This document shows positions 31,413-43,954 of a DNA stretch of 46,983 bases, piece by piece (the stretch's first letter is position 1; the number at the start of each line of letters is the position of its first letter). Source of the stretch: Liolophura sinensis. Taxonomy: Eukaryota > Mollusca > Polyplacophora > Chitonida > Chitonidae. The position numbers and the translations under genes are program-made. Location: NCBI RefSeq assembly GCF_032854445.1, contig NC_088300.1, forward strand, positions 81,832,101-81,879,083, in the 5' to 3' direction. The notes beneath the pieces are model-generated. The model was not told where the DNA came from. It saw only the letters and a list, made by a program, of their open reading frames with translations, and made no database searches.

Positions 31413-32944
31413 GCTCCGCGGAAACAAGCAATGAAACTTTATCCGCGCACCAAAAACCCACCTCGTACGTTAACGCGGAGAGACGGGCTTAGAGTCGGGA
31501 GGCTCGGCTATCACTCCCCTACTCTTCACACCAGCTGGCTTAGACGGAGCATTTCCGGGGGGACACTTCTTAACGACGATCGGGGTTGACTGCCGTCAGG
31601 GTAGGGTCGGAGAAGCCTCCACTAGTGAATGTTTGGTGCCACGGGACCATATGGGGTCAGACGCTCTGAGCTATCACAGACCTTTAGTTGACTTGTTAAT
31701 TCCACTTCTGGATTTAGATTGTGAGCAATCGGACAGGTGTCTATGGACCCTTACCTGAGTCCGGACCCTCAGTACCAGAGAGCCTATCAGACTGGTAAAC
31801 AGATAAGGGGGGTAAAGGCCGACAGGACTGATAGAGACAGTATGTAGGTGCTATAGAAGGAGACCCAAAGCTAGGAAGTAGGTCAATGACGACAGAGGAG
31901 CATTGTCACCTGTATAGTCGTGTACTAACACGCTCAATCACCTGTACCTCAGGGACGCTAGTGTTATCTGAACACTACTTCAGACCCTAGAGACGCGACT
32001 CGCGACGTTTCACCACCACCCGAGATACACCGTCAGTGTCTCCCGGGGTTGAACACCCCTAATTCATCCCAGTGGGGGAGGGGGGTGGGGAGGGGATGGT
32101 GGCCTTGGTGTTATGTAATACTGACCGCTGATAGTCAGTTGCATCCGCGGATCTGTTGAATTGATAAACTGGTTAACGAACTGAACATGAGTTCACTCGG
32201 CCAGTATATATAAAGGTGCATCATATGTGACCATAACTATATGGATGAGATAGAGAATTATTACATAATTGTTTATTGTATCTTACAGCAGTTAACATCT
32301 GTCAACTTATACCACCTCCTTTATTGCAACAACAAAGTGTATATCTGTCACCTTACACAGTGTGATGCAGGTTTCCGGGGAGGGCCCAGTACCGGACCTT
32401 ACTATCAGAGGCCCTGAAGTCTGCTATTATAGAGACGTGCATATGTGGGTGTGAAACAACCGATGATTAAAACCGTCAGTACAGACACAGGCTGATTGTT
32501 TCCGCCCCACGCCTGATGGCTGCCCTATGCCTTGTAGCCTGTGCTGTCAAACAACACGCTGTAAATCTGCTGGAGTAAGCCATGGACTAAGTTCGTCATT
32601 ATTATCATTGTATATTGGTCAATGTCATTGTCGATAAATGGTCGTTTGGGAGATGGAAATTTAATCGCCCTTAATTAGTCAATATGATTAAGAATTATTT
32701 TTTCAGTATATAATCCGTATACATGCTAACCAGGCGTGCACAGAGCATGCTTGTTCTAGGAACTGCACCGTATCCAAATTCATCGGAACCGCCTTACTCA
32801 GTGTCCTTAAAACCACATACATATCAATCTAATTTTCTTCCATCATATCCTATATACTCTTAAACTGTGTCAATGTTAAATGTACAGCTGGGATAAGGTC
32901 CGTGTGATCCGTTTACGGCTATCCCGGGATAAACGTGTCTGGAG
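31413..32944. other. Region upstream of the recognised ADAR exons
   Basis: Relatively CpG-rich up to about 31600, compatible with a promoter or 5' UTR but not proof of one. TATATATAAAGG at 32205-32216 is TATA-like on either strand. No further dsRBD, Z-DNA-binding or other coding exon found. Confidence 0.4.
32074..32095 (+). other. Potential G-quadruplex motif
   Basis: Four runs of four or more G separated by single bases (G5-A-G6-T-G4-A-G4). Confidence 0.7.
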
Positions 32945-33140
32945 CAGCTATTGGTCTATATACAACTCTACCCTGAGATGGACTAGCTATAGGCCTATAT
33001 ACAACTCTACCCTAAGATGGGGTAGCTATAGGTCTATATACCACTCTACCCTGAGATGGGGTAGCTATAGGTCTATCTACCACTCTACACTGAGATGGGG
33101 TAGCTATAGGTCTATATACAACTCTACCCTGAGATGGACC
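32945..33140. repeat. 39-bp tandem array
   Basis: Five copies based on GTAGCTATAGGTCTATATAC and CTCTACCCTGAGATGG. Confidence 0.9.
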
Positions 33141-33624
33141 TAGCGACGTGGTGTCTTTAAACATCACGCACCTTATTACAGTCAGTATTATGATACACAA
33201 GCTTTTAACGTCAAAATGTGTTAAAAGGCTGATCGGAAATCATATGCTGTAAGCTCCGCATGATAAGAACAGAATTAGACGTATTTTCAACGTATGTACA
33301 TGGGCTTCCTGGAGGACATAGCTATCCATTTCTATCCATATGTGGATATTTAACAACATAGATGCATAGATAAAAGTTTTCTCGTTTATTGTGTTAGTGA
33401 CAAAAGGTGACGCGACCGTAGGGGGTTGATTATAAATATTGACACTCGACATCAATGACCATCTGGGAAATCAGCAAACTCTGCAAGCTTATTACATAAA
33501 GCAGAAATGTAGTCCTCACAGCAGGGTAAGTGAATATACGTCGTATGCGCAAATATGCGATATCATGATCTGTAGAGATTATGGGGCACTGAGGAGCAAG
33601 CGTTTAGGATCTTCTTTGTAAGGT
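33141..33624. other. Unassigned sequence
   Basis: Nothing recognised between two arrays. Confidence 0.5.
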
Positions 33625-34937
33625 GAACGTGTGGGGTTAGCTGAACAATGATGTTATGAGGTGAACACGTAAGGCGACTTGTATGATTGTGTTGTGAGGT
33701 GAACACGTGAGGCTATACCTGTATACTTGCACGGTGAAGCTATACCTGTATAACTGTGTTGCGAGGTGAACATGTGGGGCTACCTTTATAATTGTGTTGT
33801 GAAGTGAACACGTGAGGCTAAACTTGTATAGTTGTGTTGTCAGGTGAACGCGTGAGGATATACCTGTAAAACTGGGTTATGAACACCTGAGGCTATACCT
33901 GTATGATTGTGTTATAAGGTGAAACGTGAGGCTATACCTGTAAAACTGTGTTGTGAGGTGAATCGTATACCTGTATCATTGTGTTTTGAGGTGAAATATT
34001 AGGACATACCTGTAAAACTGTGTGACGAGTTGAACCCGTTAGGGTATACCTCTTCCGTTGTCAGGTGCACAAGTATGGCTATACCTGCATAATTGTGCTG
34101 TGAGGTGGGCACGTGTGGATATACCTTATAATTCTCACGTCAGGGAAAACGTGAGACTATACTTGTATGATTGTGTTGTGAGATGAACCAGGCTATACCT
34201 GCATGATTGTCTTATGAGGTACACACGGGAGGCCATGCCGGCATGACAGTGTTTTAAGGTGAACACCGAATGCCATGCTTGTATTGTTGTGTTGTGAAGT
34301 GAACGTGTGAGACTATACCTGTATAATTGTGTAACCCTAACACGTGCGACTGTACCTGTATAACTTGTCAGGTGAACGCGTGCGACTATACCTGTATAAC
34401 TTGTCAGGTGAACGCGTGAGGCTATACCTGTATAATTGTATAATTGTGTTGTCAGGTGAACTCGTCAGGATATACCTGTATAATTGTGTTGTAAGGTGAA
34501 CTCGTCAGGATATACCTGTATAATTGTGTTGTGAGGTGAGCTCGTGAGACTATACCTGTATAACTGTGTTGTCAGGTGAACGAGTGAGGATATACCTGTA
34601 TAATTGTGTTGTAAGGTGAACTCGTGAGGCTATACCTGTATAATTGTGTTGTCACCTGAATGCGTGAGGATATACCTCTATGATTGTGTTGTCAGGTGAA
34701 CGCGTGCGACTATACCTGTATAACTGTGTTGTCAGCTGAACGCATGAGACTATACCTGCATAATTGTGTTGTCAGGTGAACGCGTGCGGCTATCTGTGTG
34801 CTTGTGTGGTTAGGTGAACGCGTGGAGCTGCCTGTATTGTGTTGTGAAGTGAACCCGTGGGCTATCTGTATGGGGGTGTTGTGAGGTGAAGGCTTGAGGC
34901 CATTCCTGTATAATTGTGTTGTGAGGTGAACACGTAA
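33625..34937. repeat. 40-bp tandem array, left part
   Basis: About 31 copies based on GGCTATACCTGTATAATTGT and GTTGTCAGGTGAACGCGTGA. The same array resumes at 35638 after a dispersed repeat. Confidence 0.92.
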
Positions 34938-35637
34938 ATATAAGCGTCATGTTCGACATTCGTATACCGTTGGTAGTCCGTAAAGGGCGTTTCAAGTCGA
35001 TAATCGCAAGATCCATTTCCAACACAAGAGAGAAACGGTCATCAGTTTTCAGTGATGCTGGGCAGACAGTTGATATTCCAGGCATAAATTCCATATTAAA
35101 GTTCAAATTCGTAGTACTTGAATGAGTTCCAGGTCAAATAACAATTAAACAAGGTATCTCAGTCGTGCTTTGATTGCAACTGTTCATAAAGGCATCATGC
35201 AGATGTAATGAGCATGGCTGCCTTTACGTCCCCTAACCCGCGGTTAAGCGATATTAGATACAGTTAGAAAATGACGAGCGTTACAGACCTTAAGCGAACA
35301 TATTGTGATTCAAAAGTAACGGACGATTACGTCTTTCCCGTTAATATGTAAGGATCTGATACTACAAGAGGCGCCATCTATGATGTTACACATGACAGAC
35401 TGGTCTATATAAAAGTTGTCTACAAGACAGACGGTTACATTCGGCAACCAGCGTCATTTATGTTGTTAAATACCATGTTGGCGACAGATATGTACATAAG
35501 GATAACAGCGCCGTCTATGTGGTTGATCCCAATGCAGATCGCCAGAGATTCTGTCCATACTGGCCAACGAGAGTGTCATACTCATTGCAAAATTTAAGAA
35601 ACTTAGAATGAAGGCGTTTGATGACTTAAGGTTATAA
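34938..35637 (+). repeat. Dispersed unclassified repeat, copy 2, splitting a tandem array
   Basis: About 700 bp lying between two parts of the 40-bp array, with ordered similarity to 22130-22690 (CAGTTTTCAGTGATG, GCTTTGATTGCAACTGTTCA, CCAGAGATTCTG, AAAATTTAAGAA, AAGGCGTTTGATG). The position indicates insertion into the array. No coding frame and no clear terminal repeats. Confidence 0.65.
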
Positions 35638-35950
35638 GGCTATACCTGTATAATTGTGTTGTGAGCTGAACGCGTAAGACTGAACCTGTATAACTGTGTT
35701 GTCAGGTGAACGCGTGAGACAATACCTGTATAATTGTGTTGTGAGCTGAACGCGTAAGACTGTACCTGTACAACTGTGTTGTCAGGTGAACGCATGAGAC
35801 TATACTTGTATAATTGTGTTGTCACGTCAGACTATACCTGTATTATTGTGTTCGCAGGTAACCACGTGAGGTTATACCTGTAAAACTGCATGGTGAGGCG
35901 AACGCTTGAGGCTATACCTGCTTATTTGTGTTGTGAGGTTATTCACTGGA
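35638..35950. repeat. 40-bp tandem array, right part
   Basis: About eight copies of the same unit as 33625-34937, resuming directly after the dispersed repeat. Confidence 0.9.
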
Positions 35951-36165
35951 TGTTCATGGCTGTTGTCGTTACTTCTGCTGATATTCCTAATGATATCTGT
36001 AGTGCATACCTGGAGGTGATTCATTGGGTGTTGTTATCGTTACTTCTGCTGATATTCCTAATGATATCTGTAGTGCATTCATGGAGGTGATTCATTGGGT
36101 GTTCATGGCTGTTATCGTTACTTCTGCTCATATTCCGAATGGTATCTGTGATACATATGTGCGAA
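35940..36165. repeat. Three copies of a 72-78-bp unit
   Basis: ATTCATTGGGTGTTCATGGC, GTTACTTCTGCTGATATTCC and AATGATATCTGTAGTGCAT recur at about 35941, 36019 and 36091. Confidence 0.9.
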
Positions 36166-37264
36166 GCGTTCCGTGCGAGTATTTGGCGATCCGTTCTATT
36201 GAACGATCTTCCACCCCCGACCGCTACATTCATGCCTCTTTAACCTGGAATAGGGGTAGAAGGCCTATGGGTACTTTGTTAAAATAACATCGCCACAATC
36301 TTTACACGGACAGTTGCGACTGAAACGCGATCTAAAGCTGAATCAAGTGCTTGATTGCTTTTGCTGAAACTGATTCTCTAAGACCCCCTGCTGTGATGCT
36401 GATACACTACGCACGCTGAATGTAATAAATGCTGAGCGCGTGTGCACTCTAGCTTCGCCTGCCTAGTGGTTCGGTGTTAGTACATGACACCTATCTGAGA
36501 TTTTTAAAATCATATCACTGATAGAACGGTGGGCAGATTTATGCAAGGAGGAAACGGGTCAGAAACCAGAGGAAACCAGGATAACCAGCCATAGGTACCT
36601 GACGTGAAGTGGCTGTCGAGACAGCGGGAGAAATATTCCAGCTCATGATATTGATATATATTGTTGTAGATTAGACCGCGCGTATTCACCGCGTGTATTC
36701 ACCGCGTGTATTCACCGCGCGAATTCACTGACCCTCACATCAAGGGGCTTAGTTATTCACGCATCTTCTTAACTTTCTCAACACGCAGGCCATGTCACTT
36801 TGTACGAAAACAAACAAGTGAAAGCCACGATGGAGAGGAACCCAAGTTGATTGAGAGAAGGACGTTAGCCTGCTGGTAACCTGCTGGAATGAATGGCGCT
36901 ATTATTACTGCCATGGTTTTGCCAATGAGATCTCCCAAAGGAAGCGCACACAGGGGTAGGGTACGGCCTGTAGCTTTCTGTGGCACCGAGGCACTTCTAT
37001 TTGTTGTATTGATCTACATCTCGCTGTCACGTGACTACTGTCAGTTGTAAAATAGCTTCAAAATTTAGTTCAAGTGCACTGATGGAGAGAACTATCAATG
37101 GCGTCTCAGTAAAGTTGATATGCTGAAAGTTAATAGCTACAGACTACACGCCTACAATATCACACCGCCGGTTCACAGTCCACAACAACTGATACTCTCG
37201 AACAAGCGGATTAATTTCACTCGGATGATCTTATCTGGGGTCAATCTAATTTATATCAGCTAGA
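36166..37264. other. Unassigned sequence
   Basis: No gene recognised. A small 15-bp repeat (GTATTCACCGCGT, about four copies) lies at 36678-36730. Confidence 0.5.
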
Positions 37265-38455
37265 TAGGGCTGTGTCAGGGAAAGCTGGATGGGGATGAAC
37301 CAGGGACAGCTTATTGGGGATGGGCCATGGATAGTTAGATGAGGATGGACCAGGGGCAGATACATGGGAATGGACTAGGGACAGCTAGATGGGGGTGGAT
37401 CAAGGACAGCTTATTGGGGATGGGCCATGGATAGTTAGATGAGGATGGACCAGGGGCAGATACATGGGAATAGACTAGGGACAGCTAGATGGGGGTGGAT
37501 CAGGGACAGCTTATTGGGGATGGGCCATGGATAGTCAGATGAGGATGGACCAGGGGCAGATACATGGGAATGGACTAGGGACAGCTAGATGGGGGTGGAT
37601 CAGGGACAGCTTATTGGGGATGGGCCATGGATAGTCAGATGAGGATGGACCAGGGGCAGATACATGGGAATGGACTAGGGACAGCTAGATGGGGGTGGAT
37701 CAGGGACAGCTTATTGGGGATGGGTCATGGATAATCAGATGAGGATGGACCAGGGGCAGATACATGGGAATGGACTAGGGACAGCTAGATGAGGGTGGAT
37801 CAGGGACAACTTATTGGGGATGGGCCATGGATAGTCAGATGAGGATGGACCAGGGGCAGATACATGGGAATGGACTAGGGACAGCTAGATGGGGGTGGAC
37901 CAGGGACAGCTTATTGGGGATGGGCCATAGATAGTCAGATGAGGATGGACCAGGGGCAGATACATGGGAATGGACTAGGGACAGCTAGATGGGGATGGAC
38001 CAAGGACAGCTAGATGGGGATGGACCAGGGACAGCTACATGGGAAAGGACTAGGGACAGCTAGAGGGGGATGGACCAGGGACAGCTACATGAGAAAGGAC
38101 TAGGGATAGCTAGTTGGGGATGGGCCATGGGCAGCTAGATGGGGATGGACCAAGGACAGCTAGATGGGGATGGGCCAGGGACAGCTAGATGGGGATGGAC
38201 CAGGGACAGCTAGTTGGGGATGGACCATGGACAGCTAGATGGGGATGGACCAAGGACAGCTAGATGGGGATGGACCAGGGACAGCTACATGGGAAAGGAC
38301 TAGGGACAGCTAGAGGGGGATGGACCAGGGACAGCTAGTTGGGGATGGACCATGGACAGCTGGATGGGGATGGACTAAGGACAGCTAGATGGGGATGCAC
38401 CAGGGACAGCTAGATGGGGATGGACCTGGGACAGCTAGATAGGGATGGACTTTGT
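37265..38455. repeat. 25-bp tandem array organised as a 100-bp higher-order repeat
   Basis: The basic unit is about 25 bp (GGATGGACCAGGGACAGCTA). From 37341 four diverged units form a block repeated at exactly 100-bp intervals (GAGGATGGACCAGGGGCAGA at 37341, 37441, 37541, 37641, 37741, 37841, 37941). From about 38000 on only the simple 25-bp pattern remains. Confidence 0.93.
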
Positions 38456-39163
38456 GCTAGAAAATATGCAGGCGTGGTTTATAAAAGAACTGTTTCGCTG
38501 CGTTGACTTTGGTGGCGGAGCAATTTTGAAACAGACATGTGAGTAACGCCGATTATTTGACGGTGTTATGGGGTCCCTTAGATGTAGATGTGCATGATAT
38601 TTACTGCAGTTCAATTCAGAGTAACATTACACGATGTGGCAAATTACAAAATTTCAGATATCGGTATGAAATTGCAGAAATGACTTCATGTTTATCGACA
38701 TAAAAATCTGACCATTTGAACATTTTTAACACATTGAACAAAATGTTTCACAGTCGCTTCTGATCAATTTCATTATCGAGTCTCCTTCAAAACCCTAACC
38801 GCCACCCACACTCTCAATATATATGAAATAAAGAACTGCTGAACTATAGGTGTAATTTATAAGACAATATGGTGTTGAGATTACACGATCAAGAATAAAA
38901 CGACGGCTAACAATAGTACCTTTTACGTAGGGCATACATGTTTAACTGTACTTCCAAAATTCGACATATTTAACAAACATATGTTAATGATCACGCCTAA
39001 GTCAAGAACGATAACTAGCGCGGAACCATTCTTTTACACGCAGCTTTAGTAAGCAGATGTTATCTCCCTTATGCCAATTCATTTTTGACATAGTTTGATT
39101 TGTTTATTTCATTGTTGTTAGTGTCGTCCTTACAACCACTGGAAGGCTCTGTGGCCGACGGGA
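38456..39163. other. Unassigned AT-rich sequence
   Basis: No gene, RNA or repeat recognised. Confidence 0.5.
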
Positions 39164-39169
39164 ATGTTC

Positions 39170-40715
39170 TGGAATGGGAATGGACGGGAATGGGCTGACG
39201 GAGGATGTTCTGGGGCTGACGGAGAATGTTCTGTGGCTGACGGAGGATGTTCTGGGGCTGAAGGACAATGTTCTGGGGCTGACGGAGGATGTTCTGGGGC
39301 TGACGGGGGAAGTTCTGTGGCTGACAAAGAATGTTCTGGGGCTTACGGAGGATGTTCTAGGGCTGACGGAGGATGTTCTGTGACTGACGAAGAATGTTCT
39401 GGGGCTGAAGGAGAATGTTCTGTGGCTGACGGAGGATGTTCTGGGGCTGACAGGGAATGTTCTGGGGCTGACGGGGGTAGTTCTGTGGCTGACGAAGAAT
39501 GTTCTGGGGCTTACGGAGGATGTTCTGGGGCTTACGGAGGATGTTCTGTGACTGATGGGGGATGTTCTGTGGCTGACGGAGGATGTTCTGGGGCTGAAGG
39601 AAAATGTTCTGTGGCTGACGGAGGATGTTCTGTGACTGAAGGAGAATGTTCTGGGGCTTACGCAGGATGTTCTGGGGCTGAAAGAGAATGTTCTGTGGCT
39701 GACAGAGGATGTTCTGTGACTGATGAGGGATGTTCTGGGGCTGACGGAGGATGTTCTGGGGCTGAAGGAGAATGCTCTGTGGCTGACGGAGGATGTTCTG
39801 TGGCTGAAGGAGAATGTTCTGTGACTGACGGAGGATGTTCTGGGGCTGACGGAGGATGTTCTGGGGCTGACGGAGGATGTTCTGGGGCTGACAGGGAATG
39901 TTCTTGTTCTGGGGCTGAAGGAGAATGTTCTGAGGCTGACGGAGGATGTTCTGGGGCTGACAGGGAATGTTCTTGTTCTGGGGCTGAAGGAGAATGTTCT
40001 GAGGCTGACGGAGGATGTTCTGTGACTGATGGGGGATGTTCTGGGGCTGACGGAGGATGTTCTGGGGTAGACGGAGGATGTTCTGGGGCTGACGGAGAAT
40101 GTTCTGTGGCTGACGGAGGATGTTCTGTGACTGAAGGAGAATGTTCTGGGGCTTACGCAGGATGTTCTGGGGCTGAAAGAGAATGTTCTGTGGCTGACAG
40201 AGGATGTTCTGTGACTGATGAGGGATGATCTGGGGCTGACGGAGGATGTTCTGGGGCAGACGGAGGATGTTCTGTGGCTGAAGGAGAATGCTCTGTGGCT
40301 GACGGAGGATGTTCTGTGGCTGAAGGAGAATGTTCTGTGACTGACGGAGGATGTTCTGGGGCTGACGGAGGATGTTCTGGGGCTGACGGAGGATGTTCTG
40401 GGGCTGACAGGGAATGTTCTTGTTCTGGGGCTGAAGGAGAATGTTCTGAGGCTGACGGAGGATGTTCTGGGGCTGACAGGGAATGTTCTTGTTCTGGGGC
40501 TGAAGGAGAATGTTCTGAGGCTGACGGAGGATGTTCTGTGACTGATGGGGGATGTTCTGGGGCTGACGGAGGATGTTCTGGGGCAGACGGAGGATGTTCT
40601 GGGGCTGACGGGGAATGTTCTGTGACTGACAGAGGATGTTCTGGGGCTGACGGAGGATGTTCTGGGGCTGACGGGGAATGTTCTTGTTCTGGGGCTGGTG
40701 GTGATGGAGATTCAC
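39170..40715. repeat. 24-bp tandem array with long open frames on both strands
   Basis: About 64 copies of GGATGTTCTGGGGCTGACGG with variants. Blocks recur at a longer scale of about 495 bp (GACAGAGGATGTTCTGTGAC near 39701 and 40196). The plus frame reads an 8-residue Cys-Ser-Gly-Ala-Asp repeat, the minus frame an Asn-Ile-Leu-Arg-Gln-Pro-Gln repeat. Both are consequences of the unit length; variants change residues freely in either frame. Confidence 0.93.
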
Positions 40716-40849
40716 GTATAGCAATGTGCGCGAAAGCTAGCTAAATGGGACCATGTGGTGATAGTTCAGCAGCCAGACTACAGACAGCTGTGGTAAACTT
40801 AAAGAACCAATGCTTTGATGAGGTGTTCGGTCAAACAGACCTGCCCCTC

Positions 40850-41290
40850 ATCCACACACCTGCCCCTCATCCACAGACCTACCCTTCATCAACGGACCTG
40901 CCCCACATCCACAGACCTGCCCCTCATCAACAGACCTACCCCTCATCAACGGACCTGCCCCTCATCAACAGATTGGCCTCTCATCCACAGACCTGCTCCT
41001 CATCCACAGACCTGCCCCTCATCCACAGACCTGCCCCTCATCAACAGATTGGCCTCCCATCACCAGACCTGCCCCTCATCCACAGATCTGCCCCTCATCA
41101 ACAGACCTGCCCCTCATCAACAAACCTGCCTATCATCAACAAACCTGCCTCTCATCAACAGACCTGTCCCTCATCAACAGGCTTGCCCATCATCAACAGA
41201 CCTGTCCCTCATCACCAGACCTGCCCCTCATCAACAGGCTGGCCCCTCATCACCTGACCTGCCCCTCATCAACAGACCTGCCCCTCTTCA
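40850..41290. repeat. 19-bp tandem array
   Basis: About 23 copies of GACCTGCCCCTCATCAACA with substitutions. Strongly pyrimidine-rich on the plus strand. Confidence 0.92.
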
Positions 41291-41449
41291 AAAAATATTT
41301 TCCATTGCCATACCATAACCATGTATACCATGTTGATACCACCACGTTGAACTTGCACTTTCCTGCACAACATATCAAAAGTCATATCATTCTGTCACCA
41401 AGGTAACATCCAGAGATGGGGAACAGTTAGACAAAATTTTGATATTTGA

Positions 41450-41734
41450 ACAGAATGGTACAGAGACATTGTTTCAAACAGAACCGCTGTTTGTACATTA
41501 AGTCCTATAACACCGGAGAGTCCAAAGGGGGACAGCTTTGCAGATAGTGATGCGAATGGGAATTGGGCATACACAAGTGTATACCATGTTGAAAGTCTAT
41601 GTAAATGTACACGAAAATACGTGCAGTACTTGAGGATGAGTAGCGCCGAGAAAGTCTTGTTTACCGACAACGACAAACAAGATAATTCCTGTATCTCACT
41701 CCCATCCCCCAACTCCCCTAAATTCATCGCGTAA
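41450..41734 (+). CDS. Possible coding fragment, doubtful
   Basis: A 94-codon plus frame without ATG, ending at TAA 41732-41734. It has a hydrophilic, protein-like composition (SPITPESPKGDSFADSDANG near the start, CISLPSPNSPKF at the end). A second protein-like stretch lies just upstream in another frame (41403-41501: SRDGEQLDKILIFEQNGTE), ending at a stop. The pair could be the last exon of a plus-strand gene with a frameshift, a pseudogene, or chance. No family recognised. Confidence 0.25.
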   Translation, partial: TEWYRDIVSNRTAVCTLSPITPESPKGDSFADSDANGNWAYTSVYHVESLCKCTRKYVQYLRMSSAEKVLFTDNDKQDNSCISLPSPNSPKFIA

Positions 41735-41949
41735 CATACATAATGTTATACACCAAGAGACATGCAGGGGGCCACTTCCGAGAAATCAATAGGTATCTAA
41801 TGATAGTGGTCAGATATTTCAGCCTACTTCCTCAAATCCATGTTGAATTATCAACTCACACAATCCATGGTAAATATGCGTGTCATAAATTAATCACACG
41901 CCGCAGATATAAAAAGTGTGGTGGATTAGCCGATGATCTGTCTTCATTC

Positions 41950-43435
41950 GTCCTCTGAGATTCCTCGGCTTGTCCACGTTTACACATTCACTCATTCGTC
42001 CTCTGAGATTCCCCGGGTTGTTCATGTTTACACATTCACCCATTCCTCCTCTGAGATTCCCCAGGTTGTTCATGTTTACACATTCACCCATTCGTCCTCT
42101 GAGATTCCCCGGGTTGTTCATGTTTACACATTCACCCATTCGTCCTCTGAGATTCATCAGGTTGTTCATGTTTACACATTCACCCATTCGTCCTCTGAGA
42201 TTCCCCGGGTTGTTCATGTTTACACATTCACCCATTCGTCCTCTGAGATTCCCCGGCTTGTCCATGTTTACACATTCACCCATTCTTCCTCTGAGATTTC
42301 CCGGGTTGTTCATGTTTACACATTCACTCATTCGTCCTCTGAGATTCCCCGGGTTGTTCATGTTTACACATTCACCCATTCGTCGTCTGAGATTCTCCGG
42401 GTTGTTCATGTTTACACATTCACCCATTCGTCGTCTGAGATTCCCCGGGTTGTTCACGTTTACACATTCACCCATTCGTCCTCTGAGATTCCCCGGCTTG
42501 TCCATGTTTACACATTCACCCATTCGTCCTCTGAGATTTCCCGGGTTGTTCATGTTTACACATTCATTCATTCGTCCTCTGAGATTCCCCGGGTTGTTCA
42601 TGTTTACACATTCACCCATTCGTCCTCTGAGATTCCCCGGGTTGTTCATGTTTACACATTCACCCATTCGTCCTCTGGGATTCCCCGGGTTGTCCACGTT
42701 TACACATTCACCCATTCGTCCTCTGAGATTCCCCGGCTTGTTCATGTTTACACATTCACCCATTCGTCCTCTGAGATTCCCCGGCTTGTTCATGTTTACA
42801 CATTCACCCATTCGTCCTCTGAGATTCCCCGGCTTGTTCATGTTTACACATTCACCCATTCGTCCTCTGAGATTCCCCGGCTTGTTCATGTTTACACATT
42901 CACCCATTCGTCCTCTGAGATTCCCCGGCTTGTTCATGTTTACACATTCACCCATTCGTCCTCTGAGATTCCCCGGCTTGTTCATGTTTACACATTCACC
43001 CATTCGTCCTCTGAGATTCCCCGGCTTGTTCATGTTTACACATTCACCCATTCGTCCTCTGAGATTCCCCGGGTTGTCCATGTTTACACATTCACCCATT
43101 CGCCCTCTGAGATTCCCCAGGTTGTTCATGTTTACACATTCACCCATTCGTCCTCTGAGATTCCCCGGCTTGTTCATGTTTACACATTCACCCATTCGTC
43201 CTCTGAGATTCCCCGGCTTGTTCATGTTTACACATTCACCCATTCGTCCTCTGAGATTCCCCGGCTTGTTCATGTTTACACATTCACCCATTCGTCCTCT
43301 GAGATTCCCCGGGTTGTCCATGTTTACACATTCACCCATTCGCCCTCTGAGATTCCCCAGGTTGTTCATGTTTACACATTCACCCATTCGTCCTCTGAGA
43401 TTCCTCAGGTTGTCCATGTTTACACATTCACCATG
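41950..43435. repeat. 48-bp tandem array with 240-bp higher-order repeat
   Basis: About 31 copies of GAGATTCCCCGGGTTGTTCA, TGTTTACACATTCACCCATT, CGTCCTCT. Near the right end a five-unit block is repeated at 240 bp (the TCGCCCTCTGAG variant at about 43099 and 43339). Frames of more than 500 codons are open in two plus phases and one minus phase. Confidence 0.95.
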
Positions 43436-43549
43436 CACACTTTTCTTTCTGAAGATCGGACTATGGTCAATGCCATGTCACGAGTGTGCCATCCTTGGCT
43501 AATGACGGGCGTTATCCACGAGAACACAATACAAGCAAGTATCACGTGA

Positions 43550-43954
43550 CCTGCAGGTAATAACAGGCTGGCCAGTCTGATTGGTCATGTTTTATCGACT
43601 CGCGTTATTCGTGAGCGGATTGAGATGGCGTAACGAGAGAGATGAAATGAGCCGGCAAACCCCTTATCCATAACTGTTTTAAACACGAGGCATACCGCCA
43701 AGCACAGAACTGCCAGTTTTCTTCTGTTGTAACATCTGGACTTCATATCAGATTCAGAATATGAAATTACTTCTTCTGTGCCTATGGCATCGATGTAAAT
43801 GCAGATGGTGTGTGCAGAATGTTTGCCAGATTTAAAGTGTGATTTCTGCAAGGTTCGATGATATCAAGGAAGCTTTCATCAGAAAATGACATACCCGTCG
43901 ATATTATGGGTGATTTAAGGGATTTTCCTTGCTACAGAGTAGATAGGTTTTGAG
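43550..43954. other. Unassigned sequence
   Basis: No gene supported. A short minus frame (43585-43851) has one hydrophobic stretch but no family similarity. Confidence 0.45.

Noticed and set aside
31155-31589. 144-codon plus frame
   Set aside because: It is antisense to ADAR exon 1 and its flanks, with no recognisable motif.
39164-40744. 354- and 156-codon plus frames (Cys-rich 8-residue repeat) and a 455-codon minus frame as repeat-protein genes
   Set aside because: The frames are open because the 24-bp unit is a multiple of three and lacks stops. Differences between units are mostly amino-acid-changing, and frames are open on both strands. No splice or start context.
41894-43549. Frames of 538, 510 and 514 codons over the 48-bp array
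   Set aside because: Three overlapping frames on both strands cannot all be genes. The array unit explains all of them, and no reading frame shows a synonymous bias.
43585-43851. 88-codon minus frame with a hydrophobic stretch (KLAVLCLAVCLVF) as a membrane-anchored protein exon
   Set aside because: One hydrophobic run is weak evidence. No clear donor site or downstream exon was seen, and no family was recognised.
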